Of a DNA stretch of 64,000 nucleotides, positions 57,233-64,000 are shown one piece after another. This DNA is from Streptococcus vestibularis (GTDB lineage Bacteria; Bacillota; Bacilli; Lactobacillales; Streptococcaceae), in the NCBI GenBank assembly GCA_010604095.1, contig JAABLG010000003.1:1-64000 (forward strand). The letters run 5' to 3'. The notes beneath the pieces were generated by a model. It was not told where the DNA came from. It made no database searches and saw only the letters and a list, made by a program, of their open reading frames with translations. The stretch's first letter is position 1; every line of letters begins with the position of its first letter. The translations under genes were made by a program, and so were the position numbers.

Positions 57233-58195
57233 ATGAAAGCAGTTGTTGTGAGCACTCCAGGTGAACCAGAGGTATTGGAAGTTGTCGAACGACCAAAACC
57301 AGTCCTGAAGGCAGGTTGGACCTTGGTGAAAATCCAAGGATTTGGTATCAATCACAGTGAAATTTTTACCCGCAAGGGACAATCACCATCTGTAAAATTT
57401 CCTCGTGTGTTAGGGATTGAGTGTGTTGGTCTTGTGGAAGAAACGACACGACCGGATTTTAAGATTGGTCAGCAAATCATTTCCATTATGGGGGAGATGG
57501 GACGTGCCTTTGATGGAGGCTATGCAGAGTATACGCTTCTCCCCAATGAGCAAATTTATCCTATCAAGACAGAACTTGATTTGGAAAGCTTGATTGCCCT
57601 TCCTGAGACCTATTACACGGCTTTTGGCTCTTTTCTTAACCTCAAGATTGAGGAGAAAGACAGCGTGTTAGTTCGCGGAGCAACCAGTGGTGTAGGAATT
57701 GCCTTTGCTAGACTGCTAAAAGGCAAATTTCCTAAGGTTCACCTGGCGGGAACTAGCCGAAATTTAGCTAAGGAAGACCAATTGAAGGCGGTCGGATTTG
57801 ATGAGGTGATTCTGGAGAAGGATGGTGTCTTGCAAACGCAAGATCAGTTCGATAAGGTTTTGGATCTTGTCGGTCCCAGTGCTATTCTCGATACTTTTGC
57901 ACGGACAGCAGAAGGCGGGATGATCTGTTCTTGTGGCCTTCTGGGTGGTCAGTGGACTGTTCCAGACTTTGATCCGATTGAGATGTTATCTCGCAATCTC
58001 TACTTGACGACCTTTGCTTCTGGCAATGTGTCTCTAGACAAGCTTCAGGCTTTGGTAGATTTTGTCGAGCAGTATCATGTGGATGTACGGCCTGAAAAGG
58101 TTTATCGGATTGACCAAATCCAGGAAGCGCATGCTTATCTGGAAGGAAGCCATTCTTTTGGCAAAGTGATCGTGAAAAATGAGGATGATTTATGA
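57233..58195 (+). CDS. Zinc-free medium-chain oxidoreductase (quinone-oxidoreductase-like)
   Basis: A 320-residue MDR-superfamily NADPH oxidoreductase. The GroES-like half (GINHSEIFTRKGQSPSVKFPRVLGIECVG) lacks the catalytic zinc cysteine, and the cofactor motif is GATSGVGIAFA, both as in quinone oxidoreductases. It probably reduces quinones or reactive carbonyls. Its stop overlaps the ATPase start by four bases, tying it to a transporter operon for no obvious metabolic reason. Confidence 0.87.
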   Translation: MKAVVVSTPGEPEVLEVVERPKPVLKAGWTLVKIQGFGINHSEIFTRKGQSPSVKFPRVLGIECVGLVEETTRPDFKIGQQIISIMGEMGRAFDGGYAEYTLLPNEQIYPIKTELDLESLIALPETYYTAFGSFLNLKIEEKDSVLVRGATSGVGIAFARLLKGKFPKVHLAGTSRNLAKEDQLKAVGFDEVILEKDGVLQTQDQFDKVLDLVGPSAILDTFARTAEGGMICSCGLLGGQWTVPDFDPIEMLSRNLYLTTFASGNVSLDKLQALVDFVEQYHVDVRPEKVYRIDQIQEAHAYLEGSHSFGKVIVKNEDDL

Positions 58196-58920
58196 TTGAA
58201 TACAAACACGTAGCCTTGCGCTACACAGATAAAAACATTTTAAAAGATGTCAATCTCCATATTGAAGATGGTGAATTTATGGTCCTCGTAGGCCCTTCAG
58301 GATCTGGAAAGACCACCATGATCAAAATGGTGAACCGTCTTTTGGAGCCGACAGATGGCAATATCTATATGGATGGAAAACGCATTAAGGACTATGATGA
58401 ACGGGAGTTACGTCTGTCTACCGGTTATGTGCTTCAAGCCATTGCCCTATTTCCTAATTTGACAGTTGCGGAAAATATTGCCCTCATTCCTGAAATGAAG
58501 GGCTGGACTAAAGAACAAATTGCCTCTAAAACCGATGAACTCTTGGACAAGGTTGGTTTGCCTGCTGCAGAGTATGCAAAGCGCAAGCCAAGTGAGTTAT
58601 CTGGTGGGGAGCAACAACGGATTGGGATTGTGCGTGCCATCATTGGGAAACCAAAGATTCTATTGATGGACGAACCGTTTTCAGCCTTGGATGCTATTTC
58701 ACGCAAGCAGTTGCAGGCTCTAACCAAAAACTTACACAAGGAGTTCGGTATGACCACTATCTTTGTTACACACGATACCGACGAAGCCTTGAAGTTAGCC
58801 GACCGGATTGCAGTTTTGCAAGATGGAGAAATTCGTCAGGTCGCAGAACCTGAAACAATTTTACAAGCACCTGCGACAGACTTTGTAGCAAACTTGTTTG
58901 GAGGTAGCCCTCATGTCTAA
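58192..58920 (+). CDS. Choline/glycine-betaine ABC transporter ATPase
   Basis: A 242-residue OpuA/ProV-type ATPase: Walker [10 protein letters not shown], the family helix [12 protein letters not shown], signature LSGGEQQR, Walker [12 protein letters not shown], switch His in VTHDTDEA. It ends soon after VANLFGG and so lacks the C-terminal CBS pair through which OpuA-type ATPases sense ionic strength, pointing to nutrient (choline) uptake rather than osmotic control. Overlaps the permease gene. Confidence 0.9.
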   Translation: MIEYKHVALRYTDKNILKDVNLHIEDGEFMVLVGPSGSGKTTMIKMVNRLLEPTDGNIYMDGKRIKDYDERELRLSTGYVLQAIALFPNLTVAENIALIPEMKGWTKEQIASKTDELLDKVGLPAAEYAKRKPSELSGGEQQRIGIVRAIIGKPKILLMDEPFSALDAISRKQLQALTKNLHKEFGMTTIFVTHDTDEALKLADRIAVLQDGEIRQVAEPETILQAPATDFVANLFGGSPHV

Positions 58921-60433
58921 TTTAATTTCAACATTTCAAGAGCGTTTTAGCGACTGGCTTACAGCCCTCGGACAACACTTACAATTGTCACTTTTGACCT
59001 TAATTATTGCTATTTTCATCTCAATTCCTTTGGCTATTTATCTTAGCACGCGCGATCGTGCGAGTAACTGGGTCTTGCAGATTGCTGGGATCTTTCAAAC
59101 CATCCCTTCCATGGCTCTTTTGGGACTCTTTATCCCTATTATGGGGATTGGTACGTTGCCTGCTTTGACGGCACTCGTTATCTATGCCATTTTCCCCATC
59201 CTTCAAAATACTATTACAGGATTGCGTGGGATTGACCCCAGTTTAGAAGAAGCAGGGATTGCCTTTGGGATGACCAAATGGGAGCGCCTCAAGAAGTTTG
59301 AAATACCTCTTGCCATGCCTGTGGTGATGTCAGGTGTAAGAACTGCTGCAGTAATGATTATCGGGACAGCAACCTTGGCAGCACTTATCGGGGCTGGAGG
59401 ACTTGGTTCCTTTATCCTTTTAGGGATTGACCGCAATAATGCCAGTTTGATTTTAATTGGTGCCCTATCTTCGGCACTCTTAGCCATCACCTTTAACCTT
59501 CTGCTCAAATGGATGGAAAAGGCCAACTTACGGACCATCTTTACGGCCTTTGCAGTCATGATCCTCGTATTGGGAGCGTCCTGTGTTCCGAGTCTTCTCT
59601 CCAAACCAGAAAAAGAAAACCTGGTCATTGCTGGGAAGTTAGGGCCTGAACCTGAAATTCTAGCTAATATGTATAAGATCTTGATCGAAGAAAACACGGA
59701 CATGACAGTGACTGTTAAACCAAATTTTGGCAAGACCACTTTCCTCTATGAAGCTCTGAAAAAAGGGGATATTGATATCTATCCAGAATTTACAGGTACG
59801 GTGACCGAAAGTCTCCTCAAGCCGGCGCCACAAGTCAATCATGATCCAGAAGCAGTCTATCAAGCTGCCCGAGATGGTATTAAAAAACAAGACGATCTGG
59901 CCTTGCTCAAACCTATGGCATATGAAAATACCTATGCTGTTGCAGTGCCTAAGAAAATTGCTCAAGAGTATGGACTCCAGACCATTTCTGACTTGAAAAA
60001 GGTGGAAGGGCAGCTTAAGGCAGGCTTCACCCTAGAGTTTAATGACCGACAGGATGGGAACAAGGGCTTGCAGAAAGTCTATGGTCTTGATCTACAAGTC
60101 TCCACCATGGAGCCAGCCCTTCGTTATCAGGCTATCCAGTCCGGTGAGATCCAGATAACAGATGCTTACTCAACGGATGCGGAGCTTGCTCGCTATGACC
60201 TTGTGGTTCTAGAGGATGACAAACAACTCTTCCCACCTTATCAAGGGGCGTCCCTTATGAAAGAAGCTCTTCTTAAGAAACATCCAGAATTGGAAGGCAT
60301 TCTAAACAAGTTAGCTGGTAAAATCACAGAGAAGCAGATGAGTCAGATGAACTACCAAGTCGGAGTAGAAGGCAAGTCAGCTAATCAAGTGGCGCGTGAC
60401 TTTTTGGTAAAAGAAGGGTTTATCAAGAAATAA
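58913..60433 (+). CDS. Permease fused to quaternary-amine binding domain
   Basis: A 506-residue fusion: a ProW-like permease with six membrane segments (residues about 20-205, with the EAA loop [26 protein letters not shown]) and a tethered OpuAC/OpuF-type binding domain (about 230-506) facing outside. The fusion gives each transporter its own binding domains. The frame is open from 58898; ATG 58913 has GGAGG upstream and overlaps the ATPase stop. Substrate choline or betaine. Confidence 0.9.
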   Translation: MSNLISTFQERFSDWLTALGQHLQLSLLTLIIAIFISIPLAIYLSTRDRASNWVLQIAGIFQTIPSMALLGLFIPIMGIGTLPALTALVIYAIFPILQNTITGLRGIDPSLEEAGIAFGMTKWERLKKFEIPLAMPVVMSGVRTAAVMIIGTATLAALIGAGGLGSFILLGIDRNNASLILIGALSSALLAITFNLLLKWMEKANLRTIFTAFAVMILVLGASCVPSLLSKPEKENLVIAGKLGPEPEILANMYKILIEENTDMTVTVKPNFGKTTFLYEALKKGDIDIYPEFTGTVTESLLKPAPQVNHDPEAVYQAARDGIKKQDDLALLKPMAYENTYAVAVPKKIAQEYGLQTISDLKKVEGQLKAGFTLEFNDRQDGNKGLQKVYGLDLQVSTMEPALRYQAIQSGEIQITDAYSTDAELARYDLVVLEDDKQLFPPYQGASLMKEALLKKHPELEGILNKLAGKITEKQMSQMNYQVGVEGKSANQVARDFLVKEGFIKK

Positions 60434-60447
60434 AGAAAACTTTGTAC

Positions 60448-60476
60448 AAAAAGTAACTTTTTCAAGTTACTTTTTT
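60448..60476 (+). terminator. Terminator of the MarR-transporter operon
   Basis: AAAAAGTAACTT and AAGTTACTTTTTT pair around TTTC. Confidence 0.85.
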
Positions 60477-60544
60477 AGTTATTATTTGTCTGTTTTCTAT
60501 CATATTTTCAGATATAATAAAGATAACAATTTAAGGAGTCGTCC

Positions 60545-61345
60545 ATGACAATTAGTCAATATACCCTCCCACAATTTATCGTTGATGCTTTTACAGATAC
60601 CGTTTTTAAAGGCAACCCGGCTGCTGTTTGTCTTTTGGATGAATGGTTATCGGATAATACCTTGCAGAATATCGCCAGAGAAAATAATCTCTCTGAGACA
60701 GCTTTTACGGTTAAAAATGATGATTACTATGAATTACGTTGGTTTACTCCGGGTGGAGAAATCGATTTGTGTGGTCATGCTACTTTGGCAACGGCCTTTG
60801 TTCTCTTTCAATTTAAAGAAAAAGAAGCTGAAAATCTTACCTTTGAAACACAAAGTGGCGAACTTGTGGTTACTAGGAAAGCTGAGTATTATGAGCTTAA
60901 TTTCCCAGTATATTCTATGCAGCAAGTTCCAGTCACAAGTGAGATGGAAGAAGCAATCGGAGTGCGTCCGCTTGAAGCGTGGCTTGGAAGGGACCTAGTT
61001 TGTATCCTCCCTCATGAAAATGATGTCATTGCTGCGACTCCAGATTTCGATAAAGTTAAAGCTTTAGATGGACTCCTTTTAAATATCACTGCTAGAGGGG
61101 AAAAATACGATACTGTTACACGAAGTTTTGCTCCAAAATTATCCATTGAGGAGGATCCAGTTTGTGGGTCAGGTCATTGTCATGTCATTCCTTTATGGGC
61201 TAATAAGTTAGGACAAGTAGAATTTAGAGCTTATCAAGCCTCTGAGCGAAGTGGAGTTCTTATTTGTTGCTTGGAGGGAAATCGGATTTACCTTTCAGGA
61301 AAAGCTGCCCTCTATAGTCGTGGCGAGATTTATGTAACAGACTAG
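60545..61345 (+). CDS. PhzF-family isomerase-like protein
   Basis: A 266-residue PhzF/diaminopimelate-epimerase-fold protein. The catalytic glutamate is in NLSETAFTV, with FKGNPAAVC, the DLCGHATLA motif and DPVCGSGHCH. The family includes the phenazine isomerase, but chromosomal Gram-positive members have no assigned substrate. TATAAT at 60513-60518 and TTAAGGAG give it its own expression signals. Monocistronic. Confidence 0.9.
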   Translation: MTISQYTLPQFIVDAFTDTVFKGNPAAVCLLDEWLSDNTLQNIARENNLSETAFTVKNDDYYELRWFTPGGEIDLCGHATLATAFVLFQFKEKEAENLTFETQSGELVVTRKAEYYELNFPVYSMQQVPVTSEMEEAIGVRPLEAWLGRDLVCILPHENDVIAATPDFDKVKALDGLLLNITARGEKYDTVTRSFAPKLSIEEDPVCGSGHCHVIPLWANKLGQVEFRAYQASERSGVLICCLEGNRIYLSGKAALYSRGEIYVTD

Positions 61346-61408
61346 ATGTTGTCTTGTTAAAAAAAGAAGTATAAGCAATAACGATTAAAGTCATTATAAA
61401 AACAAAAG

Positions 61409-61433
61409 ATGTCTAGCAGAAGCTAGGCATTTT
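61409..61433 (+). terminator. Terminator of the PhzF-like gene
   Basis: ATGTCTAGC and GCTAGGCAT pair with one G-U around AGAA, then TTT. Confidence 0.82.
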
Positions 61434-61471
61434 CAATTACCGAACTTTTTCGCAGAATTTTCAGAAAAGAC

Positions 61472-61499
61472 TTGACAATTTCGAGAATAAGCGTATGAT
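61472..61499 (+). promoter_or_regulatory. Promoter of the ECF cassette
   Basis: TTGACA (61472-61477), 16-base spacer, TATGAT (61494-61499), giving a leader of about 150 bases. Confidence 0.75.
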
Positions 61500-61506
61500 A
61501 TGAGTA

Positions 61507-61656
61507 AGAACTCGAAAATAGTATTTTTACTATATTAACTTATGTCGACTAGGTTAGTAAAGTGATAAGACCTAAGAGTTCAGTTGACTATACTATAGAG
61601 CGTTACGTCCGAAAGTCATTCCCGACACGGCTCTTTAAAAACAAAAGGAGAAGATT
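61507..61656 (+). ncRNA. Structured leader RNA of the ECF cassette
   Basis: Three stem-loops can be drawn. ATAGTA/TACTAT (61518-61523 with 61528-61533); a two-part stem in which 61541-61550 pairs with 61582-61592 (one bulged T) and 61551-61555 with 61569-61573, separated by an eight-base one-sided internal loop; and AGAGC/GCTCT (61597-61601 with 61630-61634) enclosing a G/C-rich segment just before AAAGGAG. ATAGTAT (61518-61524) can instead pair with ATACTAT (61590-61596). Leader length and alternative pairing suggest a riboswitch for the imported compound; I match no known class. Confidence 0.45.
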
Positions 61657-62259
61657 ATGAAAACAGAACCGATTCATCGTACCAGTATGTGGAAATTTAA
61701 GTTAAGTGCTGCCACCATGACTTTGATTCCCGCTGCCGTGGGGATTAACTATGTTGCCAAAGCCTTGGCGGAGGGGTTAAAGTTGCCCGTTTGGCTGGGG
61801 TCTTTGGGAACCTTTCTTGCCAGCATGTTGGCTGGGCCAGTTGCCGGTGCCATCAGTGGTTTCATCAACAACGTGATCTATGGGCTGACCTTATCGCCAA
61901 TTTCAACCGTGTATGCGATAACCAGCATCGGAATTGGTATTGCTGTCGGAGTTTTGCACGCCAAGGGGTGGTTCTCGTCAGCGCGACGAGTATTTGTTTC
62001 TGCAATTATTATTGCCATCGTTTCAGCTGCCATTTCAACGCCACTCAACGTCATCTTTTGGGGTGGTCAGACCGGTATCGCTTGGGGTGACTCATTGTTT
62101 GCGGTAATGGTCGCCAATCATGCACCAGTGTGGTTGGCCTCATTTATCGATGAGTTTGTCTTGGATGTTTTGGATAAAGTCTGCGTGGCCTACCTGGCAT
62201 TCTTCATCTATCGTCAGCTACCGAAGCGGATGGTGCACTTCTTTAGCGGTGATAAATGA
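61657..62259 (+). CDS. ECF transporter substrate-binding (S) component
   Basis: A 200-residue integral membrane protein with about six hydrophobic segments, size and composition of an ECF S component (LGTFLASMLAGPVAGAISGFINNVIYG is typical of the vitamin/nucleobase type). Substrate unknown; a larger family of such proteins travels with dedicated T and A genes. AAAGGAGAAG precedes the ATG. From here on the DNA is visibly richer in G and C than the rest of the window. Its stop overlaps the next start. Confidence 0.78.
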   Translation: MKTEPIHRTSMWKFKLSAATMTLIPAAVGINYVAKALAEGLKLPVWLGSLGTFLASMLAGPVAGAISGFINNVIYGLTLSPISTVYAITSIGIGIAVGVLHAKGWFSSARRVFVSAIIIAIVSAAISTPLNVIFWGGQTGIAWGDSLFAVMVANHAPVWLASFIDEFVLDVLDKVCVAYLAFFIYRQLPKRMVHFFSGDK

Positions 62260-63050
62260 TGACTGATCAAACATTGATTTCTGGAGCGCCACGGGTCAAG
62301 CTCAAGTGGTACCAGGTGATCGATCCGATTACTAAGCTCTTGTTCATCTTGGACATGACGTTGTTGAGCTTTGCCAGTATGAATTTATTGCTTCAGGTCG
62401 GATTAATTCTTGTCGCAACACTGCTATTGTTATTTTCCAAATTGAGTTCTACCATCTTTAAGGCGCTGGGATTCAGCCTGTTTCTGATTTGCACCATGCT
62501 GATCATCCAAGGGTTATTTTACAGTCGTAATCAAACTGTGCTGTTTTCTGTGCTTGGGGTGTCGTTCTACAAAGAAGGCCTGATTTACGCCACCACTCTG
62601 GGTTGTCGAGTTTTGGTGATTATTTTGACCAGTGGCTTTTTTATGGTGACCACGAGTATTTCAGAAAACGCGACCTATTTGGAACTGTCCGGATTGTCTT
62701 ATAAAACCGTCTACGTTCTGATGTCGGTGTGTTATATTTTGCCGGAAATGATGCGCAATATGCGGAAAATCCAGCAGGCACAAAAAGTTCGCGGAACCAA
62801 TCCGCAAAAAACGTTGATTCAGAAATCAAAGTCAGTCCTGCCGGTTCTAATTCCATTGGTGATTAAGACCTTGGATCAATCGATGGCGCGGTCGATTTCT
62901 CTCCAACTGAGAGGTTTTGATAATCCCAACCGGACTGTCAGAACCTCCCAGTGCGTGTATCGCCTGTCGCGGACGCTGCACATTGGTCTGACTGGATTGG
63001 CAATTTTATTGATTGGGTGGAAGATATGGACGAAGATAAACTTATTGTAA
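62256..63050 (+). CDS. ECF transporter transmembrane (T) component
   Basis: A 264-residue EcfT-type protein with about five membrane segments and the two cytoplasmic coupling motifs QAQKVRGTNP (about residue 180) and SLQLRGFDNP (about residue 220), corresponding to the ARG-type motifs that dock on the two ATPases. ATGA overlap with the S gene. A dedicated T subunit means the module is self-contained (group I type) and does not rely on the shared EcfT. Confidence 0.87.
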   Translation: MMTDQTLISGAPRVKLKWYQVIDPITKLLFILDMTLLSFASMNLLLQVGLILVATLLLLFSKLSSTIFKALGFSLFLICTMLIIQGLFYSRNQTVLFSVLGVSFYKEGLIYATTLGCRVLVIILTSGFFMVTTSISENATYLELSGLSYKTVYVLMSVCYILPEMMRNMRKIQQAQKVRGTNPQKTLIQKSKSVLPVLIPLVIKTLDQSMARSISLQLRGFDNPNRTVRTSQCVYRLSRTLHIGLTGLAILLIGWKIWTKINLL

Positions 63051-63862
63051 TTGAAAATTTGACCACCCGTTATCCGGGTACTGAGCAACCACAACTGCGT
63101 CAGATTAACGCGGAGGTTCATACCGACCAGGTGGTTGGGATTATCGGGAATAGCCACTCCGGCAAATCGACTTTGTGCCGTGTGCTGGCAGGGGTCATTC
63201 CCAAAATTGTGTCTGCTGAGATTGAGGGCGACTGGCACATGTTTGGCCAGCGAGTGTCCGACAATTGGCCCGTTTATAATGCCATGAATGGAGTTGTACT
63301 GCAAAATCCAGCTGGCCAACTAAGCGGGTTGGCAGACACGGTTGCCGATGAAATCGCCTTTGACTTGATTAATCAGGGAATGGCTGAAGAACTGATTCAA
63401 AAACGGGTTGAAGAAGTTGCCACGCAAATGGGGCTGATTGAACAGTTGAATTTGCGTCCCGAGAGCCTTTCCGGTGGTCAGATCCAGCGGTTGGCAATTG
63501 CCACGGCGATTGTGGCTAATCCGGCTGTTTTGATTATGGATGATCCGACCAGTCAGATGGATCCCCTTGGCCGCCGGCAATTTTTCCAATGGCTGGCCCA
63601 AGTCAAAGAGACGACTGTCTTCATTGTCACCAGTGAAATTGACGATTTGTGCGAAGTTGCCGACGTTGTGTGGGTGCTGCACGAGGGTCAAATGGTAGCC
63701 CAGGGCAGGCCGGGTGAGGTGTTTAATCATTTGGCAGCTGACTGGCAGATTCCAGCCCCGACAATCCAGCAACTTGCTCAAAAAATGGATTGGCACTTGG
63801 CTGATGGCCGGTATACGGTGAATGGCGCTGATCTGAAGGAGGTTCGTTATGTCCACAATTGA
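63026..63862 (+). CDS. ECF transporter ATPase 1, catalytically degenerate
   Basis: A 278-residue ABC ATPase with Walker A GNSHSGKST (residues 41-49) and signature LSGGQ (148-152) intact. Walker B reads LIMDDPTSQMD: the residue after the metal aspartate, normally the catalytic glutamate, is Asp173. The switch region reads VTSEIDD, with Ser203 where a histidine is expected. It probably binds ATP but contributes a weak or dead site in a heterodimer with the next subunit. ATG 63026 has GGGTGGAAG upstream and overlaps the T gene by 25 bases. Confidence 0.88.
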   Translation: MDEDKLIVIENLTTRYPGTEQPQLRQINAEVHTDQVVGIIGNSHSGKSTLCRVLAGVIPKIVSAEIEGDWHMFGQRVSDNWPVYNAMNGVVLQNPAGQLSGLADTVADEIAFDLINQGMAEELIQKRVEEVATQMGLIEQLNLRPESLSGGQIQRLAIATAIVANPAVLIMDDPTSQMDPLGRRQFFQWLAQVKETTVFIVTSEIDDLCEVADVVWVLHEGQMVAQGRPGEVFNHLAADWQIPAPTIQQLAQKMDWHLADGRYTVNGADLKEVRYVHN

Positions 63863-64000
63863 ACTGAGCAACCTGACGTTCACTTATCCGGAACGGTCCT
63901 TTAGCTTGGATGTTGAAGACAAACACTTCGCCGAACCGATGGTGGCGATTGTCGGCCAAAATGGTGCCGGTAAATCAACGCTCTTCAAATTGTTGACGGG
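63849..64000 (+). CDS. ECF transporter ATPase 2, truncated by window end
   Basis: The first 50 codons of a second ABC ATPase, overlapping ATPase 1 by 14 bases. It opens STIELSNLTFTYPERSF and has a canonical Walker A GQNGAGKST. The window ends just after it, so the signature, Walker B and switch residues cannot be judged. Expected to be the catalytically competent partner of ATPase 1. Confidence 0.85.
   Translation, partial: MSTIELSNLTFTYPERSFSLDVEDKHFAEPMVAIVGQNGAGKSTLFKLLT

Noticed and set aside
61507-61656. Known purine or cobalamin riboswitch in the ECF leader
   Set aside because: The conserved junction sequences of either class are absent.
62876-63883. Long minus-strand open frames (147 and 187 codons) opposite the ECF genes
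   Set aside because: Caused by the higher G/C content; the plus strand carries clear T-component and ATPase motifs, and the minus products look like no protein family.

Overview
The window is bacterial chromosome, AT-rich, with dense short operons, strong Shine-Dalgarno sequences, extended -10 promoters (TGnTATAAT) and U-tailed hairpin terminators. Protein content (two-domain AdcA zinc binder with AdcR boxes, HdiR, NiaX/NiaR, a CpsY-type LysR, PrsW, RapZ-YvcK-WhiA-PepD order, YlxM-Ffh next to GuaA, catabolic AlsS/AldB plus ButA) points to Streptococcus, and I judge the salivarius group (S. salivarius / S. thermophilus / S. vestibularis) most likely. This is recognition from memory; no database was searched. 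I see no rRNA, tRNA, CRISPR array or intact insertion sequence.

Layout. 1-7.4 kb: MBL hydrolase, DinG, a YpmB-like protein, aspartate aminotransferase, AsnRS, a lipoprotein, RidA. 7.5-9.9 kb: queuosine operon queC-D-E-F behind a preQ1-I riboswitch with a transcription terminator. 10.1-10.3 kb: a decayed CAP-domain fragment. 10.4-15.4 kb: DUF1003 protein, rapZ, yvcK, whiA, pepD. 15.4-18 kb: prsW divergent from zinc-regulated adcA. 18-22 kb: two small unknown genes, a YeiH-type exporter, a GH73 glucosaminidase, a LysR regulator. 22-26.8 kb: glmS with two NagR-like boxes and a 9-codon leader ORF, PhnA/YjdM, then a polar amino-acid ABC transporter preceded by a structured RNA region. 26.9-30.2 kb: an HdiR-controlled umuC operon and an alcohol dehydrogenase. 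30.2-31.2 kb: accessory patch with IS3-type remnants and an acetyltransferase. 31.3-35.7 kb: guaA divergent from a NagR-like GntR regulator, ylxM-ffh. 35.8-37.7 kb: niacin transporter niaX, niaR, hdiR. 37.8-43.6 kb: rbgA, rnhB, ROK protein, dprA, topA. 43.7-48.9 kb: TraX-like protein, two-component system, trmFO, ndk, rhodanese. 49-56.6 kb: butA, lepA, an orphan exported protein, alsS-aldB. 56.7-60.4 kb: a MarR-controlled oxidoreductase plus choline/betaine transporter operon. 60.5-61.3 kb: PhzF-like protein. 61.5-64 kb: a visibly more G/C-rich ECF transporter cassette (S, T, A, A') cut by the window end.

How parts connect. Several regulators and their probable targets are both in view: NagR (33 kb) and glmS (22 kb); HdiR (37 kb) and umuC (26.9 kb), which share an operator; NiaR and niaX. 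butA, alsS and aldB together make the pyruvate to acetoin/2,3-butanediol branch, in two loci. The least-explained items are the glmS leader ORF overlapping a hairpin, the two-state RNA before the amino-acid transporter, the IS-bounded acetyltransferase, and the ECF cassette, whose leader is structured and whose first ATPase lacks the usual catalytic glutamate and switch histidine.
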